Positions 36,296-43,659 of a stretch of DNA of 64,000 nucleotides are shown in pieces (position 1 is the first letter of the stretch; every line of letters starts with the position of its first letter). The position numbers were made by a program, and so were the translations under genes. The DNA is from Haloferula luteola. GTDB taxonomy: Bacteria > Verrucomicrobiota > Verrucomicrobiia > Verrucomicrobiales > Akkermansiaceae. The stretch lies in assembly GCF_014201715.1 (NCBI RefSeq), contig NZ_JACHFD010000008.1, forward strand, positions 124,001 to 188,000, written 5' to 3'. The notes under the pieces were generated by a model. That model had not been told where the DNA came from. It did no database searches and was given only the letters and a program-made list of their open reading frames with translations.

Positions 36296-36654
36296 AAGTG
36301 TATGTTTACCGCGGCTGCGACACGTGTCGGAAAGCTTTGAAATGGCTCGCAGCTCAGGGGGTTGCCTTTGAGGAAATCGCGATTCGTGAGCAGCCACCCT
36401 CGGTGGACGAATTGCGGCAGGTGCGGGATGCGTTGGGCGATCTCAAGCGGCTCTTCAACACCGCAGGAGGAGACTATCGTGCGCTTGGACTCAAGGATCG
36501 GCTTCCCGGCATGAGCGAGGACGAGGCCTTCGAATTGCTCGCTGAGAATGGGAACTTGGTGAAGCGACCGTTTGTGGTAGGTGAGGGATTTGGATGGACT
36601 GGCTTCAAGGAAGAGGAGTGGAAGCAGGCCTTGGGTTTGGGCGAAGAAAGTTGA
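36292..36654 (+). CDS. ArsC/Spx-family thioredoxin-fold protein
   Basis: The 120-residue product starts MKVYVYRGCDTCRKALKWLA, with the CxxC redox motif of the ArsC/Spx/YffB family. It continues with the family patterns ELRQVRDALG, LFNTAGGDYRALGL and LLAENGNLVKRPFVV. Family members include glutaredoxin-dependent arsenate reductases and the regulator Spx. The RP(F/L)VV motif is present, but no other ars genes are nearby, so arsenate reduction cannot be claimed. It overlaps folB by ATGA. Confidence 0.85.
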   Translation: MKVYVYRGCDTCRKALKWLAAQGVAFEEIAIREQPPSVDELRQVRDALGDLKRLFNTAGGDYRALGLKDRLPGMSEDEAFELLAENGNLVKRPFVVGEGFGWTGFKEEEWKQALGLGEES

Positions 36655-36678
36655 AGTCGAGAGCGGTTTCGTCGCGCG

Positions 36679-37494
36679 TCACATTGAGGCTTTCGACCAG
36701 ATCGATCCCTCGCGTTTGAAGGCGTGGGTGGAGTCGATTTCGTATTGGGTGTCCCGGAAGCAATGGCGGGTGATTTCGACCGATTGGTCGCCCGTCGCCA
36801 GCGTATGGAAGCCCATGGGTTCTCCCTTGGTGCGATGGGAGAACACCGTGGAGACATGAGAGAGGACCACGTTGCCCTCGCCCATTGGAAGAGGCATGAG
36901 GTCGATGAAGGAGCGGTGAAAATGCCCGGCCAGCAGCAAATCGACCTTCGCTGTGGCGAGGGATGCGAGCAGCAAGCCATTGCGGCGTAGAAGTTTGCGG
37001 GTTTGCTCGGCTTCTGCCTTGAGGGGGTGATGGATCATCACGGCGCGGAGCCCGGAATCCGAGCTGAAGCGGAATGGCAGCGTCGCGCATTGTTTCACAC
37101 TGACGGCTCCATGGGACCAATCGAAGGTCGGGGGAACGCCCCATGCCCGAGCTGTGTTGAGGCCGACGACTTCGAGATCAGCGAATTGCGCGTGTGGTTC
37201 CGGGTCGCTGGAAATGCTTTTCCGATAACGGCGGAATGGATGGAAGATCCGATCGAAGGGTTGATTGGCTGCCGGAATGTCGTGGTTTCCTGGGATGGAA
37301 ATGACGGGAACCGAAATTTTCTCCAGAAAGGCTCGCGAAGCCTGCCACTCGTGTCGCCGGGCGCGCATCGTGTAGTCGCCACAGCAGAGCACGGCGGCGG
37401 GGCGGGTTGCGGCAATATGGGTGAGGAGGGCCTCTACGGCCTGGGGAACTTCCGCGCCGAAGTGGAGGTCGGAGATCTGGATGAAGGTGGCCAA
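36679..37494 (-). CDS. Calcineurin-like metallophosphoesterase
   Basis: The 271-residue protein shows all signature motifs in order: ISDLHFG (7-13), CGDYTM (37-42), PGNHDI (68-73), HHPL and GHFHRS. These supply the two-metal centre of the calcineurin-like phosphoesterase fold. The length and motif spacing resemble cyclic-nucleotide phosphodiesterases of the CpdA type, but the substrate cannot be fixed from sequence alone. There is no signal peptide. It lies 6 bases after the lipid-kinase gene on the same strand and converges with the ArsC-like gene. Confidence 0.9.
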   Translation of the reverse strand: MATFIQISDLHFGAEVPQAVEALLTHIAATRPAAVLCCGDYTMRARRHEWQASRAFLEKISVPVISIPGNHDIPAANQPFDRIFHPFRRYRKSISSDPEPHAQFADLEVVGLNTARAWGVPPTFDWSHGAVSVKQCATLPFRFSSDSGLRAVMIHHPLKAEAEQTRKLLRRNGLLLASLATAKVDLLLAGHFHRSFIDLMPLPMGEGNVVLSHVSTVFSHRTKGEPMGFHTLATGDQSVEITRHCFRDTQYEIDSTHAFKREGSIWSKASM

Positions 37495-37500
37495 GGCGAG

Positions 37501-38442
37501 TCAGTCGGGGTGATCGCCAGGGCGCAGCACGTGGAGCGCCCCGGGCCGGAGATCGAGCCGCAGCGGCAGCTCAATGTCGAGAATTTCACCATCCAGAGAA
37601 GCCGGCAGGGTTCGACGTCGGCCGGAAGTGAGGGTGAGTCCGCGGCTCCGCAGAAGCTCCAGTTCGGGTTCCTTTTCCATGAGGCCGAAAAGGTAGGCAA
37701 ACATGCCGCGGACGAGAGATGGGAGGGTGCGATGATGCGAAAGGTAGATTCCGAGCGTGCCACCATCCATGATCTGTCGCCGCGGAATCAACGAAAGGAT
37801 GTCCTCGTATTCGCCGGGAACCAGAGCGGCAAAGCGGGTGGTGCGGGTGATTCTCCCTCGTTCATCGGTATCCAAGTCGAGCCGCAGGGGAGGGCAGTCG
37901 TGAAAAGCTTTGCGAAGATCGACCAGGATGCGGGTGGTCTTTCTCCACCAAGCTCGGCCATGAAATTCCTCCTGTTGGCGCGCCATGGCGGGATAGAATC
38001 CTAACATCAAGTTGCACAGGCTGATGCGGCCACCAGCGTCGAGAACATCAATGGCGGTGCTGGGAGCCGTACCGAGAGCCCGAGCGGCCTCCAAGACGTC
38101 GAGGGGAATGCCCAGGTCACGCGCTGCGAGATTGAAGGTGCCACAGGGGAGAATCCCCATGGGCATCTCGGTGCCGACCAGTTGCGCGGCGGCGTGGGAG
38201 ACGGTGCCATCGCCGCCGCCGACGATCACGGCATCGGGGCTGGCCTGACGCGCTGCCCGTAGGGCGGAATCGAGTTGCTTTGCGGTTCCGGCATGGAGCT
38301 GGACGTCGGCGCCTCCTTCGCGAAAGGCTGCGGCCAATTCATCCGGAAAGCCCTCATGCCAGAGATCGCGTAGGGTTCCGGATTCTCGGTTCAAGACGAC
38401 TTCGAAATGGCGGCGTGTGGGTGGCATGCGATGGAGCAGCAT
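37501..38442 (-). CDS. Diacylglycerol/lipid kinase family protein
   Basis: The start at 38442 (MLLHRMPPTRRHFEV) is preceded by GAGAGG at a six-base spacing; an ATG at 38427 is also possible. The 313 residues contain the kinase loop VIVGGGDGTVSHAAAQL, the motif MGILPCGTFNLAARDLGIP and a beta-rich C-terminal domain (SLDGEILDIELPLRL). Members phosphorylate lipids such as diacylglycerol or sphingoid bases using ATP at the membrane face. It is divergent from xerD, 74 bases apart. Confidence 0.88.
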   Translation of the reverse strand: MLLHRMPPTRRHFEVVLNRESGTLRDLWHEGFPDELAAAFREGGADVQLHAGTAKQLDSALRAARQASPDAVIVGGGDGTVSHAAAQLVGTEMPMGILPCGTFNLAARDLGIPLDVLEAARALGTAPSTAIDVLDAGGRISLCNLMLGFYPAMARQQEEFHGRAWWRKTTRILVDLRKAFHDCPPLRLDLDTDERGRITRTTRFAALVPGEYEDILSLIPRRQIMDGGTLGIYLSHHRTLPSLVRGMFAYLFGLMEKEPELELLRSRGLTLTSGRRRTLPASLDGEILDIELPLRLDLRPGALHVLRPGDHPD

Positions 38443-38516
38443 CGATCGCCTCTCGAGGATCGCAACCGGAGCTTGATCGACTTGATCCGCAAGACCTCGG
38501 AGGCGAGGGTAGGGAA

Positions 38517-39401
38517 GTGGAGCGCGAAATTGATGCATTCATTCGCTATCTGGCGACCGAGCGGGGGTTGTCGGACGCCTATCAGTTGTCGGTCCGTCAA
38601 ACCTTGGAGGAACTGGAGCGATGGATGGCAAAGTCGGCCTTGCCGCTGGAAGATATAGGGACTGAAGAGCTTTCGAAATTTCTCGGCCAACGGAAAAACG
38701 AGGGACTTCAAGTTTCCTCGCTGCGCATTGGGAGCGTGCATCTGAAAGTCTTTTTCCGGTGGCTTGCTGGCACGGGGCGCTTGTTGATGGATCCGGCTGA
38801 ACCTTTGATCTCGCCGCGGCCCGAGAAGTATTTGCCGGAGACGATGAACCGGCAGGTGGTGGAGCGTTTGCTGGAATCGATCGAGCCGATCGATGCCTTG
38901 AGTCGACGGGATCGCGCCATCCTCGAATTGTTTTATGCATCGGGCCTTCGGCTCTCCGAGCTGTGCCAGCTACGGATGGAGAAATATGATGAGGAGGAAT
39001 CGTTTCTGCGTGTGACTGGGAAAGGTGACAAAACTCGTATGGTGCCGGTGGGGGGCAAGGCACGGGAGGCTATCCGGGATTATCTGGCCCACGCGCGACC
39101 GGAGTTGGTGAAGTCCCGCACCGGTTCCCATCTGTTTCTCAGCGTTCGCGGCGGGGCCTTGTCGCCCGACCGGGTCCGCCAGATTGTCAAAGAACGGGCA
39201 GCGGCGGCAGGCATGGATTTGAAGGTGTATCCTCACCTGCTTCGGCATTCCTTTGCCACCCACCTTTTGGAGGGCGGAGCAGATTTGCGGGTGATTCAGG
39301 AACTGCTCGGACATGCCGACATTTCGACCACCCAGGTGTATACCCATATCGATGGATCTCGCCTGAAATCGATCCATCGACGCTTCCACCCGCGCGGTTG
39401 A
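38517..39401 (+). CDS. xerD: Tyrosine recombinase XerD-type
   Basis: The GTG at 38517 (VEREIDAFIRYLATERG) is chosen because AGGG lies just upstream and the resulting 294 residues match the usual ~298. The catalytic residues are complete: Arg145 (GLRLSELCQL), Lys169, His240 and Arg243 (HLLRHSFATHLLEGGA), His266 (LLGHADISTTQ) and Tyr275 (VYTHI). XerC/XerD resolve chromosome dimers at dif. No integron or phage context is present and the gene lies among housekeeping genes, so a chromosomal XerD or XerC is likelier than a mobile integrase. Which of the two it is cannot be settled here. Confidence 0.92.
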   Translation: MEREIDAFIRYLATERGLSDAYQLSVRQTLEELERWMAKSALPLEDIGTEELSKFLGQRKNEGLQVSSLRIGSVHLKVFFRWLAGTGRLLMDPAEPLISPRPEKYLPETMNRQVVERLLESIEPIDALSRRDRAILELFYASGLRLSELCQLRMEKYDEEESFLRVTGKGDKTRMVPVGGKAREAIRDYLAHARPELVKSRTGSHLFLSVRGGALSPDRVRQIVKERAAAAGMDLKVYPHLLRHSFATHLLEGGADLRVIQELLGHADISTTQVYTHIDGSRLKSIHRRFHPRG

Positions 39402-39462
39402 AGGTTTTTTGGAAAAGGTTCTGAGGGGCGGTTTTTTCTTAAAGAAACTTAAATTCAGCAGG

Positions 39463-39491
39463 TTGAAACTGCGTTGAACCACGCATAAGTG
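39463..39491 (+). promoter_or_regulatory. Possible promoter for the secreted three-gene unit
   Basis: TTGAAA (39463-39468) and TAAGTG (39486-39491) are spaced by 17 bases, in the only AT-rich part of the 299-base gap 39402-39700. The -10 match is moderate, and the start codon lies 209 bases downstream. The rest of the gap shows no gene. Confidence 0.3.
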
Positions 39492-39700
39492 AAAGGTTTT
39501 CCAGGAATCTTGTTTGAAAACGGAGCTTGGGTGAATCTTGCAACTGTTCGGATTCGCTGACTTCCCGATAAGTCGAAGATCCCGGACTTCACCCCCTGTC
39601 ACGAGGAGTTGGGATTCCCCAAGATTCGCCCGCTCCTGGTGACGGTGCCCCGCCTCCTGGCACTCCGGTGTCCGGGAGCACCCTTGCCTTCAAACCTGCC

Positions 39701-40567
39701 ATGAAATCTCCCGTTCGCTGGATCGGGAAGGTCTTTTCCGGGATCTTCCTCGTCCTTTCCATCCCCAGTCCCGCCCAGGTCGAATGTTGGGCCCCCGGCA
39801 TGGACACCTCCACGGTGCTTCAGGAATCGACCCGCTATCGTCAGGTATCGCTGGGACGTCCTTACCGCTACGATGTGTTTGGAGTGGCAGGTCGACTGAC
39901 TCTGGGTGGCCGCGCGTTGAATGCCGCGGTGATGGGTGGAAAGTTCCATCCCAAGGTTCTCGGACTTGTGAACCCCTATCAGGTGGTCAATTCGGACATG
40001 GATGTGATCCTGCAAACCGGACTTCTGAAGTACTACCCGGAACGTCTCCATGTCTCGGGCAACTCTCCTGGAACGACGGTCGGACCTGTGCAAATCTACG
40101 GGGAGCGTTGGACCTTGTGCGATCCCCGTCATCCGGCAGATGTGAACCTGGCTTTTCATCTCACAGGTTCTTCATTGCTGGGGAGTGTCCTCGATTCGCT
40201 GCTGAGCTCGGCCAATTACAACCTGAATCCGGAAGGATATTTCTATGTGCTGGGGGAATGCCATCTTGCTCCGCCGAAGATGGAAGGGCGCCTTGCGGTT
40301 GCCGCGGACACCGCCCTCTATGGTTCAGGCGTGGAGGTGGTCTTCGAGATCGATCGCGAGTATGCGCCGGTGTATCGGCCTCCCTTTCTTGGGCTCGACC
40401 TGGGGGATGTGAATTTGACGGTTCTCGGGACGCCGCCATCGGATTCGGGGAGCGACACCGGAATGATTTCGCTGCCAGAGGTGGAGGTGCCCGATCTTGT
40501 CCAAGTCACGATCGACCTGAGCGGCCTGGGAGGCGCGGGTTGGAGCCGGAGGACCGCGCAGCCATGA
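39701..40567 (+). CDS. Secreted protein of unknown family (first of three)
   Basis: The ATG at 39701 (MKSPVRWIGKVFSGIFLVLSIPSPAQ) gives a signal peptide and a 288-residue precursor. The mature part is beta-rich with a Cys pair near the N-terminus and mid-protein (VECWAPG; WTLCDPRHP; GECHLAPP). The C-terminal third has Asp/Val-rich strands (LGLDLGDVNLTVLG). No catalytic motif or known domain is recognised. Its stop overlaps the next start (ATGA), so it is the first gene of a coupled trio of secreted unknowns. Confidence 0.7.
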   Translation: MKSPVRWIGKVFSGIFLVLSIPSPAQVECWAPGMDTSTVLQESTRYRQVSLGRPYRYDVFGVAGRLTLGGRALNAAVMGGKFHPKVLGLVNPYQVVNSDMDVILQTGLLKYYPERLHVSGNSPGTTVGPVQIYGERWTLCDPRHPADVNLAFHLTGSSLLGSVLDSLLSSANYNLNPEGYFYVLGECHLAPPKMEGRLAVAADTALYGSGVEVVFEIDREYAPVYRPPFLGLDLGDVNLTVLGTPPSDSGSDTGMISLPEVEVPDLVQVTIDLSGLGGAGWSRRTAQP

Positions 40568-41097
40568 AAGTTTTCATCATTGTCCTGGGGGGAATCTCGA
40601 TGGTTCCACTGGCGACTGCCCAAACAGGGTCCTGGGGGGGACCGGGAACAGTTTCGCCGGAATATGGGACTGCCGGACGGGAATTGCCGAGTGATGCGGA
40701 TATCCGCGCACTCCGGTCCGCCGGTGGAATCATCGAACCCCGCCCGGTGCCGCGACGGCGCGATGGCTTCGGTCTCGAAGCGCTCTCGGAATACCTGATC
40801 GGATTTGGCACCCATGCCATGCTGCCGAAGGGATCGATTCTTTTTTGTCCCGATGCGCGTGCGTCCCAGCGGGCTGGCCAAGCAAAAGGGAGACCCACTC
40901 CCTGGCCGGATTTTCTGGCAGGCAATCGCGGATGGGTGACCACTTTTGAAGTCAGCCTCGCACAAATTCGCGGCGAGGAACCCGTGCCTGCCGAAAAATG
41001 GGAGTCTTTCTCTGCTGATGGCAAGGTGGTGGTAGCGACCCATCGAGGTCTGCCTGTCACCGTTCTTGCTCCACCCCCTACCGTTCCCTCGCCATGA
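40564..41097 (+). CDS. Secreted protein of unknown family (second of three)
   Basis: This 177-residue precursor has a signal peptide (MKVFIIVLGGISMVPLATAQ) and a Gly/Pro-rich mature part. A C-terminal segment (LPKGSILFCPDARASQRAG; WVTTFEVSLAQIRG; KVVVATHRGLPVTVLAP) could fold as a small beta domain. It overlaps both neighbours by ATGA. I recognise no family, and the tight coupling suggests a shared complex or pathway with its neighbours. Confidence 0.65.
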   Translation: MKVFIIVLGGISMVPLATAQTGSWGGPGTVSPEYGTAGRELPSDADIRALRSAGGIIEPRPVPRRRDGFGLEALSEYLIGFGTHAMLPKGSILFCPDARASQRAGQAKGRPTPWPDFLAGNRGWVTTFEVSLAQIRGEEPVPAEKWESFSADGKVVVATHRGLPVTVLAPPPTVPSP

Positions 41098-42254
41098 AAA
41101 TGTTCGTTTGGTTCCTGCTGGGCTGCGTTCCCTCCGTGAGAGCCGTGGATTTCATTCGCCAAATTCAGCTCATCGACGGGCGTACGGTGGTGTATGACAT
41201 TCCGGTTTCAGGAACGACTGGAAGCATTCTATCGAAACCGTTGGAAGGAGATGGGGCCTTGTTTCAGCTCTATGCCTATCAGGATGAGTCGTACGATCCC
41301 TTTAGTTTGCTTGATGCGAACGTGGGCACGATCGCGAATGTGAATGTGTCTCTGGATTCTCATCTGGTGGACGTCGATTTGTTGGGCATCCACTTGGATG
41401 TGCTGTTGGGAGGCTCGGGAGACGAAACCGAAACTCCCGAGCGGCTTGATGAAGTGGTGGTGGGGACTTATTTGCCATCGGCGACGGTGGTTCTTCACTC
41501 ACGGGACCCGTATCCGGTGCCGCGCACCCGAGCGGACCAACCCTTTGGGATGACTTTGCAGCTGCGTCATCTCGCTTTGCCAGACGATCCCAAGGGAGGG
41601 ATTCATCAGGCGGAATTGGTGCGTGATTTTCGACTCTATCACCCCGAGTTGCACGCTCCCTACCCGGATGGTTCGGGCCAAGGGAGCTATGCCGATGTTT
41701 TCGATTTTACCGCCAACGGTGATTTCTCCGATAGTAGCATCTATCAGGCTTTGCCCGTGGCCCGCCCGAGTAAGGCGTCCGGAGAAGAAACTTTTGCCGC
41801 GCGGGTCGCCCTCGGAAGCGAAGGGGAGATGGCCGTGATTGGATCTGCCACCATGCAAGTTTGGCCGGTCTGCGAAGGTCGCATCGAAGGCGTGGAAGAA
41901 GGCGTGGTCTATAAGACGCTGCCTAGTGAGGTTCGGTATGTGTGCGATGACCTCTATCCGGACAGTGTGACTTACGCCCAAATTTACGCGGGTTCCGCCG
42001 CGTTGGGTGCCTCAGGGAAAGTGGTGGCTTCCTCGGTAGTCACGTTCAATACGAGCTCGCCTCAAGATGCGGTGATGCCGATCGAACTGGAAGACCTGGA
42101 AGCGGATGTTCTCGAGCAAGATGGTGTTTACACCATCGAGCTGCTGACGGTGACGCCCTTCTTTGATCGGGAGCCGGAACGTGTGGCGGCGGTGAGTTTC
42201 GAACTCGACCGAACGGTCGAAGTGCGGGCGACTTTGGCGACGACGAGCCACTGA
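41094..42254 (+). CDS. Secreted protein of unknown family (third of three)
   Basis: The 386-residue product starts MKMFVWFLLGCVPSVRA, a signal peptide with a Cys in the hydrophobic core. The mature part begins VDFIRQIQLIDGRTVVYDIPV and continues as a beta-rich, Asp/Val-rich protein with several Thr/Tyr strands (LVDVDLLGIHLDVLLGG; SVTYAQIYAGSAALGASG). No enzyme motif, PEP-CTERM tail or anchor is seen. It closes the coupled trio, and its 3' end faces the amidotransferase gene 5 bases away. Confidence 0.68.
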   Translation: MKMFVWFLLGCVPSVRAVDFIRQIQLIDGRTVVYDIPVSGTTGSILSKPLEGDGALFQLYAYQDESYDPFSLLDANVGTIANVNVSLDSHLVDVDLLGIHLDVLLGGSGDETETPERLDEVVVGTYLPSATVVLHSRDPYPVPRTRADQPFGMTLQLRHLALPDDPKGGIHQAELVRDFRLYHPELHAPYPDGSGQGSYADVFDFTANGDFSDSSIYQALPVARPSKASGEETFAARVALGSEGEMAVIGSATMQVWPVCEGRIEGVEEGVVYKTLPSEVRYVCDDLYPDSVTYAQIYAGSAALGASGKVVASSVVTFNTSSPQDAVMPIELEDLEADVLEQDGVYTIELLTVTPFFDREPERVAAVSFELDRTVEVRATLATTSH

Positions 42255-42259
42255 TGATC

Positions 42260-42955
42260 TCAGTCCCGTAGCAAATAGTCCAAGACCTTGCCGAGATGGA
42301 GCTGTTGGTAGTCCTCCGGGCGATCCGCAAGTAGCTGAGATTTCGTTTGAACAAAGGGCCCGGGAACGAGATCGCTTTCGCCGTGCTCGACAAGTTGGGC
42401 ACAGGAGGAGGGTGTCGTTTCGAGATGAAACTGGAGGCCAATGGCTTTTGGACCCCATTGAAATCCTTGCTGGGGGCAAGCCACGCTGCGGGCCAGTGGA
42501 AGAGCATCGGGTGGGAGGTCGAAGGTCTCGCCGTGCCAGTGAAACGCCATGAATGAGGAGTCGAAAGAGAAGCCCTCCAGTTGGGGAATGCTCTCGACAG
42601 GGAACCACCCAATCTCTCGATCCTCTTGGCGACGCACGGTCGCGCCCAAGGAACTTGCCATGAGTTGTGCACCCAGGCAGATGCCAAGTGTCGGACGGCC
42701 GGATTTCAACCACTGTCCGAGATATTCCTTCTCTCGGACGAGCCAGGGATGGGATTTCTCGTCGTGGACGCTCATGGGGCCGCCCATGAGGATGAGGAAA
42801 TCGATTGTTTCGGGATCCGGCAGGTTATCGGCTCGGTCCATGAGACTACGAGTCACGTGGTGGCCACGTTGGGTGAGCCAGGGATCGATCGCGGCAGGAC
42901 CTTCAAAGGGGACGTGCTGGATGACGTGGACGTGCATGACGAGAGCGATTCTCAA
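42260..42955 (-). CDS. GMP synthase-like class I glutamine amidotransferase
   Basis: The 231-residue stand-alone domain has the nucleophile elbow GICLGAQLMA (Cys93), the LILMGGPMSVHDE oxyanion-side motif and the His177/Glu179 pair in LQFHLET. The catalytic triad of class I amidotransferases is therefore complete. No synthetase partner is fused or adjacent, so the acceptor of the ammonia or the actual gamma-glutamyl substrate is unknown. The start overlaps the stop of the gene upstream (ATGA at 42952-42955). Confidence 0.88.
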   Translation of the reverse strand: MRIALVMHVHVIQHVPFEGPAAIDPWLTQRGHHVTRSLMDRADNLPDPETIDFLILMGGPMSVHDEKSHPWLVREKEYLGQWLKSGRPTLGICLGAQLMASSLGATVRRQEDREIGWFPVESIPQLEGFSFDSSFMAFHWHGETFDLPPDALPLARSVACPQQGFQWGPKAIGLQFHLETTPSSCAQLVEHGESDLVPGPFVQTKSQLLADRPEDYQQLHLGKVLDYLLRD

Positions 42956-43659
42956 TCCAAATCCGGAGCCAGGCGAAGCCTGAAAAATCGCCGAGGAGAC
43001 GGCGCATTCATCGCGGGGAGGGAGATGGTGGTGGTGTTTCCTTCGCTCTCAAGATTGGAGTCTACCGCCACCCAGCCCGATGCGCTGAGGGTGGTGGATG
43101 TTTCCAAAATGGCTCCCGGCGGTAGGGCGGGGCTGACGGTCCACTGCTGATTGCCGGGTTCTAGGGAATGGGTGGTAAGGTGGTCACGAGGGTCTCGCGG
43201 GTTGGTGCCAAGGAGGAACTCGGCGCGATTGCTGAGGCCATCCCCGTCGGTGTCTTCACTCCCGTCTGGGGTGTCCGGGTCGAAACCGAATTGGCTTTCA
43301 AACGTGTCTGGGAGTCCATCGCCATCTTCATCCGCCTGGGTGGGCCCGGAGGCAGTGATGATGAGAGACGGGGGCTGCCCCGAAGTGCTCAGGTCGATGC
43401 CCTCGGGTTCTTCCGCGAGAGCGAACTGGACGTTGGCCGGGGCAGGAAGCAATGGACCCCATTTGATTTTTCCACGGGACTCATCGTAGGAGCCTCCATG
43501 GCTGATGTGAGTAACTCGAGAGCCCGCAGGCACTTCCAGTTCAAGGAAGACGTGCGAGGAGTTCGGAGAGAGTTGCAGGGAGTATTGGCCGGCAAGGAGT
43601 GGGAGGGGCAGTAGGCAAAGGAAGGCAGGGATCTTCATTGGTGGGAGGGCGGAGTTCAT
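42952..43659 (-). CDS. Secreted protein with thrombospondin type 3-like Asp repeats
   Basis: The ATG at 43659 overlaps the stop of the upstream giant gene; an ATG at 43638 (MKIPAFLCLLPLPLLAGQ) is an alternative and gives the cleaner signal peptide. The 235-residue protein has an N-terminal beta domain and then Ca-binding-type Asp repeats (DEDGDGLPDTFE; DTDGDGLSNRAEF). A C-terminal region (WTVSPALPPGAILETS...FFRLRLA) resembles the short C-terminal domain found on many Verrucomicrobia and Planctomycete secreted proteins. It is translationally coupled to the giant gene and the amidotransferase gene. Confidence 0.75.
   Translation of the reverse strand: MNSALPPMKIPAFLCLLPLPLLAGQYSLQLSPNSSHVFLELEVPAGSRVTHISHGGSYDESRGKIKWGPLLPAPANVQFALAEEPEGIDLSTSGQPPSLIITASGPTQADEDGDGLPDTFESQFGFDPDTPDGSEDTDGDGLSNRAEFLLGTNPRDPRDHLTTHSLEPGNQQWTVSPALPPGAILETSTTLSASGWVAVDSNLESEGNTTTISLPAMNAPSPRRFFRLRLAPDLD

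Noticed and set aside
38517-39401. XerD-type gene as evidence of a mobile element
   Set aside because: No att sites, cargo or phage genes flank it, and length and motifs fit the chromosomal Xer recombinases.
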